Assembly (NCBI RefSeq): GCF_016464015.1
Contig: NZ_JACDXT010000009.1
Span: forward strand, 62,001-126,000
Direction of reading: 5' to 3'
Source of the DNA: Psychrobacter sp. bablab_jr014
GTDB lineage: Bacteria; Pseudomonadota; Gammaproteobacteria; Pseudomonadales; Moraxellaceae
Length of the DNA: 64,000 bases
Positions 19,432 through 28,362 of the stretch are shown piece by piece. Position 1 is the stretch's first letter; each line of letters begins with the position of its first letter. Both the position numbers and the translations under genes were made by a program. Below the pieces are notes generated by a model that did no database searches, was not told the origin of the DNA, and saw only the letters and a list, made by a program, of their open reading frames with translations.

Positions 19432-20076
19432 ATGCAGCTGCGGTTATTATCAAAAACAGATCAATTATTGGTAAGCGTGGACAAGGCGCTACGAGCGATT
19501 GTGCCGCACTCGAACCCAAGTACGCGCCCCTTGCCTGTCAGTAGTGATGAGCTGCCCAAACTGAGTAACAGCGAGGCACGCCATGTGGCGGGACTCATGC
19601 GTATCAATCATACAGGCGAAGTTTGCGCGCAAGGGCTGTATCACGGGCAAGCGTTTACCGCAAAAAATGATTCTGTCAAACAGGCGATGCAGGCGTCAGC
19701 GGATGAAGAGGTGGATCACCTCGTATGGTGTGAGACGCGCCTTGATGAGCTGGGCAGTCATCCCAGTATCTTTACGCCACTGTGGTATGTAATGTCGTTT
19801 GGTCTAGGCGCGGTCGCGGGTGCGATTTCTAACGAGTTTAGCTTGGGCTTTGTCGCTGAAACCGAAGCGCAGGTCAGTGAGCATTTGCAAGAGCATATTG
19901 CTCGCCTGCCTAAGCAAGACATCCGCTCAAAAGAAATCCTTGCACAGATGGATATTGAAGAGTTGCATCATCGTGAGTTGGCACTGGAAAATGGCGGCGC
20001 AGCGCTATCACCTACAGTGCGCCGCACGATGCGCTGGTTAGCCAATCGTATGAAAGACACCGCTTATTATCTATAA
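19432..20076 (+). CDS. coq7: 2-polyprenyl-3-methyl-6-methoxy-1,4-benzoquinone monooxygenase
   Basis: Coq7/CAT5-type di-iron hydroxylase that carries out a late ring hydroxylation in ubiquinone synthesis at the inner membrane. Iron ligands are visible in MRINHTGEVCAQGLYHGQ (Glu near 61), DEEVDHLVW (Glu and His) and the C-terminal EELHHRELAL. The intervening FGLGAVAGAISNEFSLGFVAETE segment is the usual hydrophobic membrane-associating part. ATG 19432 was selected because AGGAG precedes it; 214 residues is normal for the family. An in-frame start at 19294 would add an unrelated 46-residue leader. Alternative UbiF was not seen in this window. Confidence 0.93.
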   Translation: MQLRLLSKTDQLLVSVDKALRAIVPHSNPSTRPLPVSSDELPKLSNSEARHVAGLMRINHTGEVCAQGLYHGQAFTAKNDSVKQAMQASADEEVDHLVWCETRLDELGSHPSIFTPLWYVMSFGLGAVAGAISNEFSLGFVAETEAQVSEHLQEHIARLPKQDIRSKEILAQMDIEELHHRELALENGGAALSPTVRRTMRWLANRMKDTAYYL

Positions 20077-20334
20077 CGCTTCAATAAGATAAATCGACAA
20101 TCAAAACAGTAAAACGATAATAAGCGCGAATAAAATGCCGTAAGCGCGTTTTTTGACCATTAAAATGCAGATAACTGGGGTTTTGTTTGCTCAGGTGTAA
20201 ACTATTTGTACAGTTTTTAGGCACACCTTATAGCGCCAAGCGGAATATTCGTATATTTTATTATCAAGCTTTTGCTGCTTTCACATTTATATGTCATTGA
20301 AGACAGATAATTGATAATTAAGGTACCTTGTTTT

Positions 20335-21429
20335 ATGAATGCCATGACCCCTTCACATACTCAATCAACCAAAGCCCGCGCACATAAGCGCGCCACGTTA
20401 ACTGCGCTGGCTGCTGCTTGCTCAGTCTTATTGTCTGCTCCTGCACTCGCTGCGCCTGCGGACACCACAAGCCAAAACGCACAAGCGCAAGATATGGCGG
20501 TTCCGAGTGCTGTCGACTCAAGCCGCCGCGTGGTGCGATTAAGCAGCAATGCACAGGCGCAAACGCCAGCCGCTACAGATACCGCCAGCGCACCAGCGGA
20601 CACGATGCGCAATCAGCCTCCTACGGTACTACAAGCTGCCAGTAACGGTACAGCACCTTGGGGTATTGTTGCCGAGCCAAACCCCGTACCAGGCCGCGTG
20701 TATATGGACGCACCTAAACCAAGTACGCCTCGTGCCAACACGCCAAGTGTGCAGCTTGCTAACGCCCCAACACCACAAGTGTCTGTCTCTGATGTGAGTT
20801 TTATTCCAACAGTGATGGTTGCACAAAAACAAGGGTTGGGTACGGACAAGCTGGATGTGAGCTTACTCGATGACTTTATTGCTAAGGTATCACCGAACGC
20901 ACGCCACTATCCGCCAAACTTCCCAAACCGCTCACAGCGCCATTATGCACGTGAAAAAATCAAAGCGCTGTCGACTTGGATTGAGCCTTATGCCAGCGCG
21001 CCAAACGCATCGTATGATGTGCTACTACGTGCTGCTAAGCTAAATGCTATGGGACGTAACCTTGATTTGGGTTCAGAGTACGCCGTTCGTGGCGGTAACT
21101 ATGTGGATCGCGCTATTAAGCTAAAACCAGACAGCGCTGAAGCCAACTTCTTGTACGGTATGATGCTGGCTGAGGGCGGCGGATTTAAAGAAGGCAAAAA
21201 GTACCTTGACCGTGCAGTGTCGCTTGGTTATGTCGAAGCAGAGCAAAGCCTTGCGCAATCTGACTTGTTAAGCGACCGCCGTGATGATGCGCTAAACCGT
21301 CTGCGCCGTTTGGCAGAGCAAAACCCGAACAATGCTATGATTCGTAAACAAATTCAAATCATTGAAGATGGCAAATACTATATTTGGGACATCCCCGCAC
21401 CAAACATCAACCTCAAGCCGACCATTTAA
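20335..21429 (+). CDS. Secreted TPR-like repeat protein
   Basis: About 364 residues. The N-terminus is a clear signal peptide (RATLTALAAACSVLLSAPAL, then AAPA). A Thr/Ala/Pro-rich segment follows (to about residue 150), and then a helical region with TPR-like character: PDSAEANFLYGMMLAEGGGF, EGKKYLDRAVSLGY and DDALNRLRRLAEQNPN. Function is not recognised; TPR proteins of this size often scaffold periplasmic complexes. ATG 20335 was chosen over a TTG at 20311. It is a single-gene unit between coq7 and a strong terminator. Confidence 0.8.
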   Translation: MNAMTPSHTQSTKARAHKRATLTALAAACSVLLSAPALAAPADTTSQNAQAQDMAVPSAVDSSRRVVRLSSNAQAQTPAATDTASAPADTMRNQPPTVLQAASNGTAPWGIVAEPNPVPGRVYMDAPKPSTPRANTPSVQLANAPTPQVSVSDVSFIPTVMVAQKQGLGTDKLDVSLLDDFIAKVSPNARHYPPNFPNRSQRHYAREKIKALSTWIEPYASAPNASYDVLLRAAKLNAMGRNLDLGSEYAVRGGNYVDRAIKLKPDSAEANFLYGMMLAEGGGFKEGKKYLDRAVSLGYVEAEQSLAQSDLLSDRRDDALNRLRRLAEQNPNNAMIRKQIQIIEDGKYYIWDIPAPNINLKPTI

Positions 21430-21445
21430 TCCGTCAGCTACTTTA

Positions 21446-21492
21446 GACACAAAAAAGAGGCCGCTTGATTTTTAAGTGGTCTTTTTTTGTGT
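21446..21492 (+). terminator. Long hairpin terminator after the TPR-like gene
   Basis: GACACAAAAAAGAGGCCGCTT pairs, with a few mismatches, with AAGTGGTCTTTTTTTGTGTC around a seven-base loop. The T-run is inside the 3' arm. Confidence 0.8.
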
Positions 21493-21583
21493 CAATCTGT
21501 CTTAAAACCCTTCATTGCCGCTTAAATGCTATATTCTGCTATCAAGGGCATAGTCAGTCCGCATAAGCTGCGCTACACTCAAG

Positions 21584-21693
21584 CTATAGTCAATCAATAT
21601 TAAAAGTGGTACAAGGCAGACGAGTGCAAGTACTACAGTAGTAGGCTAAACGAGTCTAACGCTGTAACACTTTAATAGTGGTTAGACTATAAG
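21584..21693. repeat. MITE-like repeat family B
   Basis: About 110 bases. The left end CTATAGTCAATCAATATTAA (continuing AAGTGGTACA) is an imperfect inverted repeat of the right end, whose complement reads TTATAGTCTAACCACTATTA (continuing AAGTGTTACA). A second short palindrome (GTACTAC AG TAGTAG) lies in the middle. Non-coding. Its outermost bases TATAGTC match the right end of family A. Confidence 0.7.
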
Positions 21694-21759
21694 ATAAGCA
21701 GTCAGCTGCCCATCCATACCAAGCCGTTACCACCCATAATAAAGAATGAAAGGATTTTT

Positions 21760-24246
21760 ATGCGTACTGATCAGCTGCCCTCTATAACGACATCGTTAAC
21801 ACAAGCGGCACCCCGCTCTTGGTACGTTCGCCTTTTTCATGTAGGACGCCCTTTATTTTTGGGACTGAGCATCATCAGTGCGCTGTCGGCCTGTAGTACC
21901 GTATCCGTCAAAAGCCAATCGTCTGCCAAGACCATTGCCGCACAGCGTGGCAATATTGTGTCAGAAGATGCACTGAGCACCGATACCGCCTCTGCCCTCC
22001 TCTCAGCGGGATTGAATGAGACGGCGTGTTTACAGCGGTTTGATTTGTGTGTGTCTCAGTTGACAGACAGTCTGCTCAACCAGCCTGCCCGCCCAGAGCT
22101 GGCAATTTTTGCCGAGCTGCACTATGCCAAAGCGCGTAGCCTTGCTGCGTCATCCGCTTGCCGTGCAGCACTCGCCCGCCCGCCGCTGGATCCGTATTAC
22201 GCCAATGCCGAGCCAAGTCCTGATGAGGCACGCAAGCAGCAAGACGCAACGCATACTTGCTTGATGAATTATCAGCATCGCCTGTTTGATGCGCTAAAAT
22301 ACAGCTACACCTATCTGTTCTTTGATCGCTTGCAGCACGATTATGATGGCGCTACGGACACACCCGCCAAGATCACTACGCGTATCCCGACCGATAGAGA
22401 TATCCAAACTCAAGACGTCTACAATGCGGCAACCAGCGATATTATCTCGCAGTTGTATGACGCTTATAGCAATGAACGTCTCAAATCCATGGCAGACAGT
22501 AAAACAACCTATCTACCTACCGCTAATAGCGCTGCTCCTCAGACCAGTAACGAAGTCATCGCCAATAAAACAGCCGCGCAAGCGCCCGCCACAGCACAAG
22601 TACACGTCATGCAGACCCAAATTGGCAATTACTACTTAGACACTTATTTACCTAATGAAAATAGCTACTTACAAAATGCCAGTGAGCAAACCAGCGCGCT
22701 TGCCGACTTAATCTCAACGTATGAGCTGCGTCTATCTGGACTGAACTCTATTAGTAAACGACCTGGCCTTGGCGTGAGTTTTGTGGCCTCACTTGATGAT
22801 CGCTATACCACCACGATACGCGACTTACTTGCCGCCTCACTGGCAGGCAGACTGTCGCAAAACGATACCGATAATGATGACCATAGCGACCCTGCCAGTC
22901 GCATTTACCCCACAGGCCATCTACTGATGACAGGGCTAATACAACCTGAAGGCGACAGCGTCCTTGATGTCTTGGGCAGTGAGCAACTAAATATCCATTT
23001 GTACAACCCGTATCGTAGCGAGACGGTCAAGCTATTAGGTAACACTTATCCCTTAGCCGCCAACTTTTCGGCAGGGTACGGACTGTGGCTGGCAGAAAAC
23101 CAGCTCAACGGGGTTGGCTATCTCAATCTGCTCACGCATCAAAAACAAGCCGCGCTACCCAAGCTATTTATGCTTGAGCCATACGACCCGAACAAGCGCG
23201 TTATTATTATGATTCATGGGCTTGCCTCTAGCCCTGCCACATGGGTGAACTTGACCAACGATATTTTTAATGACGACACGCTACGCGAAAACTATCAGGT
23301 GTGGCAGATTTTTTATCCAACCAACTTACCAATTTTAGAAAACCGCTACCAAATTCAAAAGCTTATTGAGACTACTTATCAACAGACCGACCCAACAGGC
23401 AGTCATCGCGCCAGCCATGATAGCGTGATTATCAGCCACAGTATGGGTGCGGTCATTGCGCGTATGATGCTGGCAGATGACAATCTACTCGATAATCTAG
23501 ATGCGCTTAATGGACAGCATACGCTGCTAAATAGCAATGAGCGTGAGATAGACGTCATGCTGCGCCAAGCGTTTAACGACCCCAATCTTGCTGAACGTTT
23601 TCAACTGCATCATTTATCACAAGTAGATACCGCGGTATTTTTGTCCGCACCGTTTCAAGGGACAGACTATGCCGATCGTTGGTTTACTCGTGCCATTCGT
23701 CGCATCATTCATTTGCCGCTCAATATCGTCAAAACCGTCACGGACAATTTGGCAACCATCGCGACCCAAGGCGAACTGGCAGAAAACCCGCTCGGTGCGC
23801 TCTATCTACAAAACGGCGCCAGTCAATTAAGTGATAAATCCTCTTTTATTCAACTAACCAAGGACTTACAGATTAATAATCGCGTGACCTATCATTCCAT
23901 CATCGCCAGTAACGATGAAGACATCACGCAAGGACTTGCACAAATGCAGCCCACTGATGCCAAAATAGATTTGTCTGAAGCCAGTGCCGAAGCGACCGAT
24001 ACTGATATTAGTCGCTCGTCTGCTGAGAAACTAGCGCCGCCGACCCGTATCGCATCAGTGATGGTTGACACCCGTCCTAGTCAAGCTCTGACACAGCGCT
24101 TGTCTGATGGTATTGTGCCGTATAAGAGCGCGCATTTAGACGGCGCGGCATCTGAAACCATCATTTCAGGTGGGCACAGTATCCAAGAAAATCCCCAAAC
24201 TGTATTGACCCTGCGCCGCATTTTGCATCAACAATTACAACGTTAG
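21760..24246 (+). CDS. Alpha/beta-hydrolase lipoprotein
   Basis: 828-residue predicted lipoprotein: hydrophobic stretch at 31-44 and lipobox LSAC with Cys45. A long N-terminal region (46-440) of unknown fold precedes an alpha/beta-hydrolase domain. HGLASSP begins at His486 (oxyanion strand), nucleophile Ser561 lies in SHSMG, and Asp783 (DGIVP) and His806 (GGHS) are good triad candidates. Between them is an ATxxTQGELAENPLGAL segment found in large PGAP1/lipase-like bacterial lipoproteins. Likely an envelope esterase or lipase; substrate unknown. The stop codon TAG is shared with the start of an interspersed repeat. Confidence 0.82.
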   Translation: MRTDQLPSITTSLTQAAPRSWYVRLFHVGRPLFLGLSIISALSACSTVSVKSQSSAKTIAAQRGNIVSEDALSTDTASALLSAGLNETACLQRFDLCVSQLTDSLLNQPARPELAIFAELHYAKARSLAASSACRAALARPPLDPYYANAEPSPDEARKQQDATHTCLMNYQHRLFDALKYSYTYLFFDRLQHDYDGATDTPAKITTRIPTDRDIQTQDVYNAATSDIISQLYDAYSNERLKSMADSKTTYLPTANSAAPQTSNEVIANKTAAQAPATAQVHVMQTQIGNYYLDTYLPNENSYLQNASEQTSALADLISTYELRLSGLNSISKRPGLGVSFVASLDDRYTTTIRDLLAASLAGRLSQNDTDNDDHSDPASRIYPTGHLLMTGLIQPEGDSVLDVLGSEQLNIHLYNPYRSETVKLLGNTYPLAANFSAGYGLWLAENQLNGVGYLNLLTHQKQAALPKLFMLEPYDPNKRVIIMIHGLASSPATWVNLTNDIFNDDTLRENYQVWQIFYPTNLPILENRYQIQKLIETTYQQTDPTGSHRASHDSVIISHSMGAVIARMMLADDNLLDNLDALNGQHTLLNSNEREIDVMLRQAFNDPNLAERFQLHHLSQVDTAVFLSAPFQGTDYADRWFTRAIRRIIHLPLNIVKTVTDNLATIATQGELAENPLGALYLQNGASQLSDKSSFIQLTKDLQINNRVTYHSIIASNDEDITQGLAQMQPTDAKIDLSEASAEATDTDISRSSAEKLAPPTRIASVMVDTRPSQALTQRLSDGIVPYKSAHLDGAASETIISGGHSIQENPQTVLTLRRILHQQLQR

Positions 24247-24295
24247 GGCGTATCATCAATGAACACATTAACCCATTTAGCGGTCTTAAATGATT
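24246..24295 (+). repeat. Interspersed repeat, GGGCGTATCATCA / TTTAGCGGTCTTA family
   Basis: Begins GGGCGTATCATCAATGAAC, then CATTTAGCGGTCTTAAATGA. Same order and spacing as the copies at 8490 and 19225. It overlaps the stop codon of the preceding lipoprotein gene. Confidence 0.65.
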
Positions 24296-24568
24296 TGTAT
24301 ATTTTTAGTAAAGTTGATAGTCAAACATGAAACAAATATACCTTCTAATCACACACTTAAGGAATAAATAATATATTTAAAATCATAATGATAGTAAGTT
24401 TATCAATGCAACATAAAAATATTACACGATTATTACGATTTTCTTGTGTTTGTCAGTAGGGTCACGCACAGCTTGCGTGTATGTTGTGGTAAGCGCATAA
24501 TGTAGTAGCGCCCCTTTTTGGCTATTTGACAACGGCGAAAATGGCTTGGTTTGTTTATAAGGAGATAA
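24296..24568. other. Promoter region of the oxidase operon
   Basis: About 270 AT-rich bases downstream of the repeat. No convincing FNR/Anr half-site pair was found by eye. It must hold the promoter for the upstream ORF and cioAB. Confidence 0.4.
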
Positions 24569-24751
24569 ATGATAGGCGCAAGTAAGGTCGTCTTTACCTT
24601 ACGACAAGCAGCATCATTGGCAGCTAATGTACGTTTAGCTACTTTAATTATTTTTATCCCTATTCATGGGCAATTGCTTGAGCATATCATGGACGTTAGC
24701 ACAAGTAGGCTGACACACAAGGGTAACCGTTTATGTTTGCTACGTTTATGA
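24569..24751 (+). CDS. Possible 60-residue leader ORF coupled to cioA
   Basis: ATG 24569 has a full TAAGGAG ribosome site five bases upstream, better than any site before cioA. The 60-codon frame ends in TGA at 24749-24751, which overlaps the cioA ATG (24748-24750) as ATGA, a usual arrangement for translational coupling. The peptide is hydrophobic in the middle (LATLIIFIPIHGQLLEHIM) and resembles no family I recognise. It could be a regulatory leader or a small membrane protein, or a chance frame. Confidence 0.4.
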   Translation: MIGASKVVFTLRQAASLAANVRLATLIIFIPIHGQLLEHIMDVSTSRLTHKGNRLCLLRL

Positions 24752-26226
24752 TAAGTCAGCTGGACGCGCTCACACTTGCGCGTATTCAGTTTGCTTTCGT
24801 TGTCTCTTTTCATATTGTATTTCCCGCTTTTTCTATTGGTCTTGCCAGCTGGCTTGCGGTACTTGAGTTTCGTTGGCTCAAAACAGGCAATCCTATCTTT
24901 GCTGAAGTGTACAAACATTGGGTAAAAATCTTTGCCGTGGTGTTTGGTATGGGTGTGGTCTCAGGCGTGGTCATGTCCTATCAGTTCGGTACCAACTGGG
25001 CGGTCTTTTCTGACAAGGCAGGTAACGTTTTAGGGCCACTGCTTGCCTATGAAGTGTTGACGGCCTTTTTCTTAGAAGCCTCTTTTTTGGGCATTATGCT
25101 CTTTGGTTGGGGCCGCGTCAGCAAACGCATGCATTTTATTGCGACAGCGATTGTGGCTATTGGTACGATGATTTCAGGTTTTTGGATTTTATCGGCTAAC
25201 AGCTTTATGCAGACGCCGCAAGGCTTTATCGTCGGTGCTGATGGTCTGCTATATCCTACCAACTGGCTTGAAATTATTTTTAATCCCTCATTCCCTTACC
25301 GCTACGCGCACATGATGACCGCCGCATTCTTGACCACGGCCTTTGTCGTCGGCGGGATTGGCGCGTATTACTTGCAATCCAAAAAACACATCGAACACAG
25401 AAAACATGGCCGCGTGATGCTGGGTATGGCCATGCTGATGGCGATTTTTGTGGCGCCAGCGCAGGTATTAATCGGTGATGAGCACGGGCTAAATACCCTT
25501 GAGCATCAACCTGCTAAAGTTGCTGCGATGGAAGGCATTTGGGAAGATGAGCGCGGGGCAGCATTACGTCTCTTTGCGATTCCTGATCAAGAAACGCAGT
25601 CCAATAAATATGAGGTCAAGATCCCTTATGTCACAGGTTTGATTCTCACTCACTCTTTAGATGGTGAAGTGAAGGGTCTCAAAAACTGGGCACCAGAAGA
25701 CCAACCACACGTTATTATTGTATTTTGGGCCTTCCGTATTATGGTTGCCATTGGTATGTTAATGGTGCTTGTGGGTCTATTTAGTGTCTATAAATACTTC
25801 AAAAAACAGCAGTTTGACCCTGAGAGCATCTGGTTTCACCGTGCTTGGATGATGATGACACCGCTTGGCTTTATCGCGCTATTGGCAGGCTGGTTTGTGA
25901 CTGAAACAGGGCGCCAACCGTGGACAGTTTATGGTGTTATCCGTACTGCTGAGAGTATGTCACCACTGGCAGCGCAGCAAGTTGCCACCACCTTGATTGG
26001 CTTTATTGTGGTCTATACCTTTGTCTTTGGTGCAGGTAGCTTCTATATCTTGCGTTTGATTGGACAAGGGCCGAAACCGTACACCGATCCTAGTGATGAT
26101 AACTTCTATGAGCACTCGGTAACCGAAGGTCAAGGACGCACGCTGAGTGGCGATAGCGATCCTGAAGGACATGTCACAGATGCCGATGAACCCGCAGATG
26201 ACGTTGATGACGGAGGCCTACGCTAA
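24748..26226 (+). CDS. cioA: Cytochrome bd-type quinol oxidase subunit I, CIO type
   Basis: Inner-membrane subunit carrying the hemes and quinol site of a bd-type terminal oxidase. Heme ligands are in SFHIVFPAFS (His near 22), YRYAHMMTAAF and the conserved GRQPW region near residue 390. The periplasmic Q-loop is short, as in the cyanide-insensitive (CIO) subclass rather than E. coli CydA. About nine membrane helices are expected. An unusual acidic, hydrophilic tail (about 45 residues, DDNFYEH to VDDGG) closes the protein. ATG 24748 aligns with the family N-terminus (LDALTLARIQFAF) and overlaps the upstream ORF; ATG 24733 would add five residues. The stop overlaps the cioB start. Confidence 0.93.
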   Translation: MISQLDALTLARIQFAFVVSFHIVFPAFSIGLASWLAVLEFRWLKTGNPIFAEVYKHWVKIFAVVFGMGVVSGVVMSYQFGTNWAVFSDKAGNVLGPLLAYEVLTAFFLEASFLGIMLFGWGRVSKRMHFIATAIVAIGTMISGFWILSANSFMQTPQGFIVGADGLLYPTNWLEIIFNPSFPYRYAHMMTAAFLTTAFVVGGIGAYYLQSKKHIEHRKHGRVMLGMAMLMAIFVAPAQVLIGDEHGLNTLEHQPAKVAAMEGIWEDERGAALRLFAIPDQETQSNKYEVKIPYVTGLILTHSLDGEVKGLKNWAPEDQPHVIIVFWAFRIMVAIGMLMVLVGLFSVYKYFKKQQFDPESIWFHRAWMMMTPLGFIALLAGWFVTETGRQPWTVYGVIRTAESMSPLAAQQVATTLIGFIVVYTFVFGAGSFYILRLIGQGPKPYTDPSDDNFYEHSVTEGQGRTLSGDSDPEGHVTDADEPADDVDDGGLR

Positions 26227-27242
26227 TGTTTAACTTTGGTGATGTACTGGATTTGCCTCTGATTTGGGGTGGCTTGATTGTCTTGGCCGTATTCATTTAT
26301 GTCTTGCTGGACGGTTTTGATTTGGGCTGTGGCATGCTGTTCCCTTTTGCAGGCTCAGACAAAAACCGCAGTCGTATTATGAACTCTATCGCGCCTTTTT
26401 GGGATGGTAATGAGACATGGCTGGTACTGGGCGGCGGCGGCTTATTTGCTGCCTTCCCTGTGGCCTATGGCATCATTATGACAGGGCTATATCTACCTGT
26501 ATTCTTAATGCTGGCGGGCTTGATTTTACGCGGTATTGCCTTTGAGTTTCGCTTTAAATCGAGCACCCATCGCTACATTTGGGACGGCTTCTTTTTCTTT
26601 GGCTCATTGCTGGCCGCTTTCTTCCAAGGCGTGATGCTCGGCTCTTTAGTACATGGTCTTGAGGCGAGCAATCGCTTGTATACTGGCGGCCCATTTGATT
26701 GGTTGACCCCATTTTCTATGGTCAGCGGCGTAGCTTTGATTATCGGCTACTCACTGCTTGGCTCAACGTGGCTCATTTTAAAGACCGAGCACGATTTGCA
26801 AGTGTGGGCGCGTAAGGTTTCAGGCTGGCTGTTGATGGCGTTGGTTGCTGCGATGATTGTCGTGACCATCTTTATGTATTTTTCAGACATCGATGCGCTA
26901 GAAGATTGGTTTACACTCGGACGCTTGCCTTATCTCGCACCGATGCCAATTATTGCGCTGATTGTGTTCTTTATTATGCGTAAAGACTTGACCACTGAAC
27001 GTGAATATCGTCCGTTCTTATTGACGGTATTGCTCTTTTTATTGGGTTATATTGGTGTGTGTATCGCCATATTCCCATACATTGTGCCGTATCAGATGAC
27101 GGTTTACGAGGCGGCAGCGACTGATACTTCATTGTCGTTTATGTTGATTGGTGCGGTGATTATGTTGCCGATTATTTTGAGTTACACCGCCTATGCCTAT
27201 TATGTCTTTAAAGGCAAATCGGGTCATGAGCACATGTACTAA
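26226..27242 (+). CDS. cioB: Cytochrome bd-type quinol oxidase subunit II, CIO type
   Basis: Second membrane subunit of the oxidase, 338 residues with about eight hydrophobic segments. Family signatures: LLDGFDLGCGMLFPF near the start, IAPFWDGNETWLVLGGGGLF, and the FEFRFKS segment after helix 3. It starts at ATG 26226, sharing one base with the cioA stop (TAATG), so translation is coupled. With CioA it oxidises ubiquinol and reduces oxygen to water under low oxygen or cyanide-like stress (family knowledge). It is followed 95 bases later by a DUF2474 small subunit gene. Confidence 0.95.
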   Translation: MFNFGDVLDLPLIWGGLIVLAVFIYVLLDGFDLGCGMLFPFAGSDKNRSRIMNSIAPFWDGNETWLVLGGGGLFAAFPVAYGIIMTGLYLPVFLMLAGLILRGIAFEFRFKSSTHRYIWDGFFFFGSLLAAFFQGVMLGSLVHGLEASNRLYTGGPFDWLTPFSMVSGVALIIGYSLLGSTWLILKTEHDLQVWARKVSGWLLMALVAAMIVVTIFMYFSDIDALEDWFTLGRLPYLAPMPIIALIVFFIMRKDLTTEREYRPFLLTVLLFLLGYIGVCIAIFPYIVPYQMTVYEAAATDTSLSFMLIGAVIMLPIILSYTAYAYYVFKGKSGHEHMY

Positions 27243-27337
27243 AAGCATGTAATTTGCAAGAGACTGTACTGCCCTTTTTATTGCTCATGTTGTATCAAGA
27301 CTATCAGTGGTAAAAAGGGTGCCATCAGGAGAAAGCA

Positions 27338-27454
27338 ATGAAGAAATTAAGTAAAAAACAGCGCCAATGGGCATGGTTTATCGGTTTATATTTGGCTGGG
27401 TTTGTCACCATTACGGTGATTGCACAGTTGATTAAACTGGCAATGGGCGTATAG
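27338..27454 (+). CDS. DUF2474-type small oxidase-associated protein
   Basis: A 38-residue protein beginning MKKLSKKQRQWAWF and followed by one membrane helix (LYLAGFVTITVIAQLIKLAM). CIO-type operons commonly end in such a single-helix DUF2474 protein, comparable in position to CydX. A role in stabilising the oxidase is inferred from CydX, not proved. ATG 27338 has AGGAGA five bases upstream. The gene is below the size limit of many gene finders. Confidence 0.8.
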   Translation: MKKLSKKQRQWAWFIGLYLAGFVTITVIAQLIKLAMGV

Positions 27455-27540
27455 ATACGCCCATTGTTGTTTTTATTATCGTAAAAAGCCGTTTAGTCTT
27501 GTCATACCCATTCTGTAAAGAACTGCCTATATCCAATCCT

Positions 27541-28266
27541 TTATTTTCCGCGATGCGCCTGTGCGCCATGCTCCGCAATATACGCATTAACCGCATCCAA
27601 ACGCTCAGGCGTGCCCACATCAATCCATGTATCGTCTAAATGCTTACCTGTCACTTGAAACTTAACTGCCGCTTGTTTAAGTAGTGGCGCAAGCTTGGCA
27701 GGCTCACCCGATACCACATCAGCGACCAAGCGTGGCGACAGCACGCTAATGCCTGCAAAAGTATAGGTATCTTGCCCGTCTATCTCCTCACAACTGACCA
27801 AACCATTGGTTAAGGCAAAATCGCCTTTAGGATTGTGCTCAGGATTGTCCATTAATAATAGGTGCGCGCATTGATCAGCACCAAGCTCGTAATTGACCAG
27901 CTCAGCAAAATCAAACGTCGTCCATACGTCTGAATTCACTAAGATAAAGGGCGCGTCTTTGAGCTTGCCTGTTTGCAATGCTTGAAAAATCCCGCCAGCC
28001 GTCTCAAGCGGCTCGTCCCCTTCAACCGACCAATGCAAACGTACGCCATAATCTGCGCCATCACCAAGCGCTTCCATCAAGGTATCGGCAAGCCACGAGG
28101 CGTTAATCGTGATATCTGTAATGCCGACCGCTTTTAGTGCCTTGATATGCCAGACAATCAGCGGCTGACCACCGACTTCGACCAAAGGCTTTGGCGTGGT
28201 TAGTGTCAGCGGGCGCAGGCGCGTGCCTTTGCCTGCGGCTAAAATCATCGCTTGAGTGATGGGCAT
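27541..28266 (-). CDS. murU: N-acetylmuramate alpha-1-phosphate uridylyltransferase
   Basis: Nucleotidyltransferase that makes UDP-MurNAc in the peptidoglycan recycling route that bypasses de novo MurA. N-terminal ILAAGKGTRLRPLT is the uridylyl-binding loop, followed by TTPKPLVEVGG, the DVWTTFDF metal region and WIDVGTPERLDA near the end. Length 241 is close to Pseudomonas MurU (~224). It lies directly downstream of amgK on the same strand (96-base gap), the combination expected for the AmgK-MurU pathway. Confidence 0.92.
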   Translation of the reverse strand: MPITQAMILAAGKGTRLRPLTLTTPKPLVEVGGQPLIVWHIKALKAVGITDITINASWLADTLMEALGDGADYGVRLHWSVEGDEPLETAGGIFQALQTGKLKDAPFILVNSDVWTTFDFAELVNYELGADQCAHLLLMDNPEHNPKGDFALTNGLVSCEEIDGQDTYTFAGISVLSPRLVADVVSGEPAKLAPLLKQAAVKFQVTGKHLDDTWIDVGTPERLDAVNAYIAEHGAQAHRGK

Positions 28267-28362
28267 ACAGATTCCTTATTGTTTTTAATGCTTTATGTTC
28301 GGTTATCCATGACTGGTAATATCATTCTTACCAGCCCGATGGCTGATTACCAGCGCAATGTT

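Larger units (their letters stand above)
21430..21759. other. Intergenic region before the lipoprotein hydrolase
   Basis: About 330 bases. It holds the terminator at 21446-21492 and the palindromic repeat at 21584-21693; the remainder is presumably the promoter and the leader with an AAAGGA ribosome site before ATG 21760. Confidence 0.6.

Noticed and set aside
24310..24325. TTGA-N3-TCAA near 24315 as an FNR/Anr site for cioAB
   Set aside because: The spacing does not fit the TTGAT-N4-ATCAA consensus.
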